Shown piece by piece: positions 60,015 to 64,000 of a stretch of DNA of 64,000 nucleotides. Where the stretch lies: positions 273,393-337,392 of the forward strand of contig NZ_FQVK01000001.1 of NCBI RefSeq assembly GCF_900129345.1, written 5' to 3'. The stretch's first letter is position 1. Each line of letters opens with the position of its first letter. Below the pieces are notes generated by a model. The model had not been told where the DNA came from and did no database searches. It worked only from the letters and a program-made list of their open reading frames with translations. The DNA comes from Ruegeria intermedia (GTDB taxonomy: Bacteria > Pseudomonadota > Alphaproteobacteria > Rhodobacterales > Rhodobacteraceae). A program made the position numbers and the translations under genes.

Positions 60015-61157
60015 TCAGGCGGTGTGATCGACCACCTGCAGGTGCTGCGCCAGCGTGTCGATCTCGGCCATCCAGTCCTTTACCAGTTTCGGGTCGCTGG
60101 GGGCGGCGTGAACCCCGGCGGGGATGGCGCGGTTCAGAACCGCCTCGACCGCCAGCGAGACCGGGATCGAGACGAGGCGGGCCATGGCGCTGCCTCGCGC
60201 GTCGCCCCAGGCGTCCATCACGTAGGTCTTGTGCCAGACCGGCCTGCCGTCTTTCTCGGCCTTCAGGCCGACGCACAGCACCACCCGGTCCGGCTCGCCC
60301 TCTTCATAGGCGTTTTCGGCCCAGAACCGGTCGGACATTTCCTTCAGCCGCTCCTCGCCCTCGGGCCCTTCCAGCGTTTCGATCTCGCGGAACACGTCCG
60401 CCCAGGCATCCGACCAGCCGTTCAGCCGCAGGGTGCCGCGGACGAATTCCTTGACCGGCCAGTGCTCCTCGAAATGGTACTGCTGCATGAAGGGGATCGA
60501 GTCGCGGTTCGGATAGACCTCGAAGCTTTCGGGCGTGGGCAGCGGCGCGACATAGGTGCTGATCGCGTCCCAGGGCCGGGCCACGTCCAGCGGGGCATAG
60601 TCGCGGATCGACCGCGAGGGCGAGCGCAGCGCCTTGAGCACGCCCAGGGGCGACCAGCTGAACTTGTAGCGGAACGGGTTGGGGTTCTTGGGGATGCCGC
60701 CGCAATAGGAAATGAAGCTGAGGTGGTTGTCCGGGTCGAAGGCGTCGGAGGCGCGGTAGTCGTCCACCAGCGCGTGGGCCATCAGGTGGTCGATGCCGGG
60801 GTCCAGCCCGACCTCGTTGACCAGCGCGACGCCCGCCTCGCGGGCCTTGTCGTCCAGCGCGCGCATCTCGGGCGCGATGTAGGAGGACGAGACGAAATGC
60901 GCGCCCTTCTCGATTGCCAGTTCCGCCAGCGGCACGTGCCAGTCGCCCGGCAGCATCGAGACGATCACGTCGCCCTTTTCAAGCACCGCGCCCAGGGCGT
61001 CGATGTCGAAGGCCTGGATGTCGTCGGTCAGATCGCCGACCTCGGCGCGGGCCTTTTCGACGGTCCGGTTCCAGACGGTGACCTTGTGGCCGCGTTCGAT
61101 CAGGCGGCGCAGGCCGGGGATGGCCGACAGGCCGGTGCCACACCAGTGAATCGTCAT
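60015..61157 (-). CDS. Saccharopine dehydrogenase, glutamate-forming type (LYS9-like)
   Basis: A 380-residue NAD(P)-dependent enzyme that splits saccharopine into aminoadipate semialdehyde and glutamate. N-terminal Rossmann IHWCGTGLSAIPGLRRLIERGHKVTVWNR (first Gly motif G-x-G-x-x-x-x), VIVSMLPGDWHVPLAELAIEKGAHFVSSSY, NEVGLDPGIDHLMAHAL and the saccharopine-binding FISYCGGIPKNPNPFRYKFSWSP. Together with the upstream LYS1-like gene it forms the split counterpart of the animal/plant LKR-SDH enzyme. Three bases separate the two genes. Confidence 0.88.
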   Translation of the reverse strand: MTIHWCGTGLSAIPGLRRLIERGHKVTVWNRTVEKARAEVGDLTDDIQAFDIDALGAVLEKGDVIVSMLPGDWHVPLAELAIEKGAHFVSSSYIAPEMRALDDKAREAGVALVNEVGLDPGIDHLMAHALVDDYRASDAFDPDNHLSFISYCGGIPKNPNPFRYKFSWSPLGVLKALRSPSRSIRDYAPLDVARPWDAISTYVAPLPTPESFEVYPNRDSIPFMQQYHFEEHWPVKEFVRGTLRLNGWSDAWADVFREIETLEGPEGEERLKEMSDRFWAENAYEEGEPDRVVLCVGLKAEKDGRPVWHKTYVMDAWGDARGSAMARLVSIPVSLAVEAVLNRAIPAGVHAAPSDPKLVKDWMAEIDTLAQHLQVVDHTA

Positions 61158-61160
61158 GGC

Positions 61161-62216
61161 TCAGATCCTTTCGATATGGGATTTGAAGGTGTCCTCGGCC
61201 CGCGCCCAAACGCCCGAGGTCAGGTCGGTCAGGGTCAGCAGCGAGGGCAGAAGCTGCGCGGCGTAGTCCTGCGAGCTTTCGACCGGCAGCATCGAGGGCA
61301 GGTTGTCGATGGCCATCACGTCCAGCACCGGGTCGGTGGCCACGCGCAGGGCGGGTTCTTCCCAGGTGGTGGCGCGGTCATAGACCGGCACCGGGTTGTA
61401 GTCGCTGTCGGGGTCGCAGGCCACGTCGCCGATGGCGGTCAGCTGGCGCGGGGCATTCAGCGCCTCGCGCGGGACAAAGACCGGGGTGCCGGGGCGGGCG
61501 AAGATGCAGTTGAGGAAGATGTCGTGTTCCAGGATTTCCGGGAACGGCCCGCCAAGGGCGGTTTCCGCCATGTCCCACTTGGTCACCTCGACGCCCATCG
61601 CCTCGCACAGGTCGGAGGCGCCGGTGCCCACGCGGCCCAAGGCGCCGATGACAATTGCACGGGGGCGGGGCGCTCCGGTGGCGTCCAGCTCGGCCAGCAA
61701 CTCGGCGTTCAGTGCGTCCTTGCCGGGATAGACCCCGACGGGGCCGCAGATCTCGCCGCGCTGCTGCGCCGCCCAGGTCTTGAGCGTCACCGCCGCGCCC
61801 GCGTAGCCCGCCCAATAGCCAAAGGCCGCGACGCGCCGTCCATTCTCGTCCACCAGGTATTCCAGATCATACAGCGTGCCGCCGCCGGCCTTGAACCGTT
61901 CCAGCAGCTTGCGGCCCGAATGCTGGCCCTTGAAGGCATGGCCGAACATGATGTGTCGATGCGGCAGCGGCGTGCCGTCCTCGGGCAGTTCCTTGAGGCC
62001 GAAGATGATCGCATCCGGCGGCGCCTCCGGCCACGAGTTTTCCGGCGCGATTTCGCAGCCCGCCGCGCGGTAGCCGTCGATCGGGATGGCGCGGACATGG
62101 CTTTCTTCGACCGTCACGCGGATGCCGGCCGCGATCAGTTGCGCCGCGCCTTCGGGCGTCAGCCCCACCCGTTCCTCGTTCGGGCGCTGTTCGGCCCGGA
62201 CCCAGAGATGTGTCAT
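61161..62216 (-). CDS. Saccharopine dehydrogenase, lysine-forming type (LYS1-like; lysine-ketoglutarate reductase)
   Basis: A 351-residue enzyme interconverting lysine + 2-oxoglutarate and saccharopine. Yeast LYS1 catalytic residues match: Lys75 in GLKELPEDG and His93 in FGHAFKGQ. The NAD domain has AIVIGALGRVGTGASDLCEAMGV. N-terminal WVRAEQRPNEERVGLTPEG is the AlaDH/PNT-N family entry block. In bacteria the pair normally runs in the lysine-degrading direction. Four genes on this strand (phosphatase, GST, this, LYS9) are 3-24 bases apart. Confidence 0.9.
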   Translation of the reverse strand: MTHLWVRAEQRPNEERVGLTPEGAAQLIAAGIRVTVEESHVRAIPIDGYRAAGCEIAPENSWPEAPPDAIIFGLKELPEDGTPLPHRHIMFGHAFKGQHSGRKLLERFKAGGGTLYDLEYLVDENGRRVAAFGYWAGYAGAAVTLKTWAAQQRGEICGPVGVYPGKDALNAELLAELDATGAPRPRAIVIGALGRVGTGASDLCEAMGVEVTKWDMAETALGGPFPEILEHDIFLNCIFARPGTPVFVPREALNAPRQLTAIGDVACDPDSDYNPVPVYDRATTWEEPALRVATDPVLDVMAIDNLPSMLPVESSQDYAAQLLPSLLTLTDLTSGVWARAEDTFKSHIERI

Positions 62217-62228
62217 CTGTTCTTCCTG

Positions 62229-62846
62229 TTATCCCAGCATCCCGGCGGCCCGAACCGCCCTGACGGATGCGCGTGCTTCCATCGCGTCGCGAAACGCGAC
62301 GATCTTGGGAAAGGCCGAAACGTCGACCCCGTCCCCCTCGAGCCAGCTGCACACCACGTAAAGATACGGGTCGGCAAGGCTGAACCTTTCGCCCAGCACG
62401 AACGGGCCGCGCAGGCCGTTCGCCTCGATATACTTGCAGGATGCGGTCATGGTCTGTGGCACCTTGGCCGCCATGTCCTTCCAGCTGGATTTCCTGTCGG
62501 CCCAGCGGTGCCCACGCATCTTGTGCGCATGGTTCACATGCATGGTCGAGGCCAGGTAATACATCACCTCGCGCATCCGCGCCGCCAGCAGCGGGTCGTC
62601 GGGGACAAGCCCGGCCTCGGGGGCCTTGGCGGCGATGAATTCCAGCAGGGCGCCGGTTTCGGTCAGAATCCCGCCCTCGACCACCAGCGCGGGCACGCGC
62701 CCCTTGGGGTTGATCTGCCTGTAGGCTGCCGTCGTCTGCTCGCCCGCGGCGAAATCCACCCTGATCGCCTCATAGTGCAGCGCGGCCTCTTCCAGGGTGA
62801 TGGCGGTCGCAACCGATATGGTGTTGGGCGCATAATACAGCTGCAT
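62229..62846 (-). CDS. Glutathione S-transferase
   Basis: A 205-residue GST. The thioredoxin-like domain QLYYAPNTISVATAITLEEA contains the N-terminal catalytic region (Asn-Thr-Ile-Ser), NPKGRVPALVVEGGILTETGALLEFI is the glutathione-binding block, and the C-terminal domain has ANGLRGPFVLGERFSLADPYLYVVCSWL. Substrate unknown. It is 12 bases upstream of the LYS1-like gene in the same operon. Confidence 0.92.
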   Translation of the reverse strand: MQLYYAPNTISVATAITLEEAALHYEAIRVDFAAGEQTTAAYRQINPKGRVPALVVEGGILTETGALLEFIAAKAPEAGLVPDDPLLAARMREVMYYLASTMHVNHAHKMRGHRWADRKSSWKDMAAKVPQTMTASCKYIEANGLRGPFVLGERFSLADPYLYVVCSWLEGDGVDVSAFPKIVAFRDAMEARASVRAVRAAGMLG

Positions 62847-62870
62847 CGGCGGCTCCGTCGGGCTGGGCGG

Positions 62871-63521
62871 TTACAGATGCGTCTGGGCGAACTGCCGGTC
62901 GGGCGCTTCCAGATGCGGGACTGCGTTGAACAGAACGGGGCTCAGATCGGCCCCGATCGGGTGCAGACGATGCAACGAGGTGTTCATGATGGCAAGGGCC
63001 ACCCGCGCCATCGCCGGAATGTCCAGCCCCATCGCCTGCCGCACCGCCATCGAGATCAACCCGCCCGAGGTCACCACGATGGCCGGCCCGTCGCCGTTTC
63101 GGATTTCGCGCAGAGCATCCGAGACGCGGGATTCGAACTGTTCGAATGTTTCCGGCGCATCCTTGATATCGCCCCGCGCCCAGGCCTCGAAGGTCTGCGG
63201 CAGGTGCCGGACAAAGCCCTCGCGGTCGGTCGGGATCGCCACGCCGTGCTGGTCCTCGAACAGTTTGGCGAGGGTGAAATACTCGATCTCGTTCAGGCGC
63301 GGGTCGCGGACCGGATCCGGCAGGCCCATGCTGGCAGCCGTTTCCAGGTGGCGGGTCAGGGTACCGCAGAACACGCGCGGATGATGCGCCCGCGTGTCCT
63401 GCAGATAAGCACCCAGCCACCGGGCCTGCTGATGGCCCAGCGGGCTGAGCTTGTCGTAGCTGTCTTCGTCGCGCGCGGCGGTGTTGGCCTGTCCGTGCCG
63501 GACCAATGTGATGTATGACAT
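62871..63521 (-). CDS. Histidine phosphatase family protein
   Basis: A 216-residue phosphoglycerate-mutase-like phosphatase. The catalytic LVRHGQANT is near residue 6-14 (phospho-accepting His), with DSYDKLSPLGHQQARWLGAYL, FCGTLTRHLETA and AIVVTSGGLISM near the C-terminus (expected second His replaced by SGG). Its natural substrate cannot be inferred. First gene of the minus-strand operon with the GST and saccharopine enzymes. Confidence 0.88.
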   Translation of the reverse strand: MSYITLVRHGQANTAARDEDSYDKLSPLGHQQARWLGAYLQDTRAHHPRVFCGTLTRHLETAASMGLPDPVRDPRLNEIEYFTLAKLFEDQHGVAIPTDREGFVRHLPQTFEAWARGDIKDAPETFEQFESRVSDALREIRNGDGPAIVVTSGGLISMAVRQAMGLDIPAMARVALAIMNTSLHRLHPIGADLSPVLFNAVPHLEAPDRQFAQTHL

Positions 63522-63887
63522 GTGCGTCCCTCTTGCTGCGAAGTCTTAGGGCAGGTTTCCGCAGGGGGCCAGAGGCGTTCGACCGGCAGGGCCGTAAATC
63601 TCGCGATCAAGACACAGGCGGCCCGGGTCAATTCGCGTGTTGCTTAACGGAAAAAAGTTTCCTATAGGAACATTGGCTGCCGTATGCGGCCGTATACCTC
63701 TTGTCTTGCATCGCGATTTGGGCCGCAATGACCGCCACCCGATTGACGCCACCACTGATCCGGTCTCACCCACAGGAATGGGGCTCCTGCGTCGCGGTTA
63801 TTGGGCTAGGATGGGGCCGACTCGATTTCGCCTGCCCTTCCGGTGCGACTCAGCCCCTGCGGGCTCATCCAAGGAAAGGTCATTGAA
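63522..63887. promoter_or_regulatory. Intergenic region between histidine phosphatase and gcvT
   Basis: A 366-base divergent region. It holds a perfect 12-base palindrome TTCCTATAGGAA (63659-63670) and, 11 bases on, a near-palindrome GTATGCGGCCGTATAC (63682-63697). I looked for a glycine riboswitch, common before gcvT, and could not find its conserved core. Small reading frames here are not supported. A/G-rich AAGGAAAGG (63871-63879) is the gcvT ribosome site. Confidence 0.45.
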
Positions 63888-64000
63888 ATGACAGACACGC
63901 TCCGCCGCACGCCGCTGCATGCACTTCATGTTGAATTGGGTGGCAAGCTGGTTGATTTTGCGGGCTGGGAGATGCCCGTTCAGTATCCTTTGGGGATCAT
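63888..64000 (+). CDS. gcvT: Glycine cleavage system T protein (aminomethyltransferase), partial
   Basis: The first 37 residues before the right edge: [19 protein letters not shown] and [18 protein letters not shown]. The L-H-x-L-H-x-x-L and [12 protein letters not shown] blocks are the GcvT N-terminal tetrahydrofolate-binding domain. It cleaves aminomethylated H protein to ammonia and methylene-THF. Confidence 0.93.
   Translation, partial: MTDTLRRTPLHALHVELGGKLVDFAGWEMPVQYPLGI

Noticed and set aside
60024..63518. Open plus-strand frame of 1164 codons
   Set aside because: It is antisense to four genes with clear families (LYS9-like, LYS1-like, GST, phosphatase). Its composition (His/Arg/Gln-rich) is typical of high-GC shadow frames.
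63700..63887. Glycine riboswitch upstream of gcvT
   Set aside because: The conserved aptamer core segments could not be found on the plus strand.

Overview
The window reads as chromosomal DNA of a marine-type alphaproteobacterium of the order Rhodobacterales (Roseobacter group, Ruegeria/Leisingera-like). The evidence is high GC with strong codon bias, a ChrR/RpoE (ECF11) singlet-oxygen sigma system, a two-domain ALDH16-type aldehyde dehydrogenase beside deoC, BamF-like (DUF3035) and DUF1674 proteins, and the hairpin-plus-CCCCCGRRGTATTTTC intergenic repeat that I recall from this family. I see no rRNA, tRNA, CRISPR array, insertion sequence or prophage. Genes are dense, and 4-base ATGA/GTGA overlaps are common.

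Region by region. 0-1.2 kb: outer-membrane lipid transport pair mlaA-mlaC (mlaC runs off the left edge). 1.4-4.2 kb: operon ridA / glycerophosphodiesterase / FemAB-like acyltransferase / pterin dehydratase. 4.2-11.7 kb: small lipoprotein, peroxiredoxin, ferredoxin reductase, rsmD, map, sfsA, then a plus-strand run of CinA-like protein, GNAT, AhpD-like peroxidase and OmpA protein. 11.7-14 kb: LysR regulator, DUF4399 exported protein, and a two-gene unit with a ribbon-helix-helix (RHH) protein and a palindromic operator. 14-24 kb: fadH, rppH, an AT-rich patch with one orphan membrane gene, a PfkB kinase overlapping nth, an AraC-MGMT fusion, an aldehyde dehydrogenase, a 1-Cys peroxiredoxin and a GT25 glycosyltransferase. 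24-33 kb: the minus-strand translation/RNA cluster rbfA - NAGPA-domain protein - truB - DUF1643 - RTX protein - rpsO - (pseudogene) - pnp.

33-36 kb: dapB, then tmpB-tmpA, a two-oxygenase phosphonate pathway, with a divergent LysR gene. 36-45 kb: DUF1674, rsmB, a heparinase-like gene, purH, lspA, BamF-like lipoprotein, and a catalytic/non-catalytic M16 peptidase pair. 45-49 kb: SDR, ALDH16 and deoC on the minus strand (deoxyribose/acetaldehyde catabolism). 49-53 kb: a four-gene Mn/Zn ABC transporter with a promoter covered by Fur-family-like palindromes. 53-57 kb: mutL, rmuC and an exported-protein gene broken by an amber codon. 57-60 kb: chrR-rpoE, with two back-to-back RpoE-type promoters, one driving rpoE and the other a DUF1365 gene. 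60-63.5 kb: a four-gene minus-strand operon with split saccharopine dehydrogenases (LYS9- and LYS1-like), a GST and a histidine phosphatase. The right edge cuts into gcvT.

No large new defence or mobile system is visible. The items most worth follow-up are the tmpAB phosphonate module, the paired RpoE promoters, the RHH two-gene unit, the split lysine-catabolism operon, two decayed genes (27.4-28.3 kb and 56.8-57.2 kb) and the AT-rich orphan at 16.8-17.3 kb.
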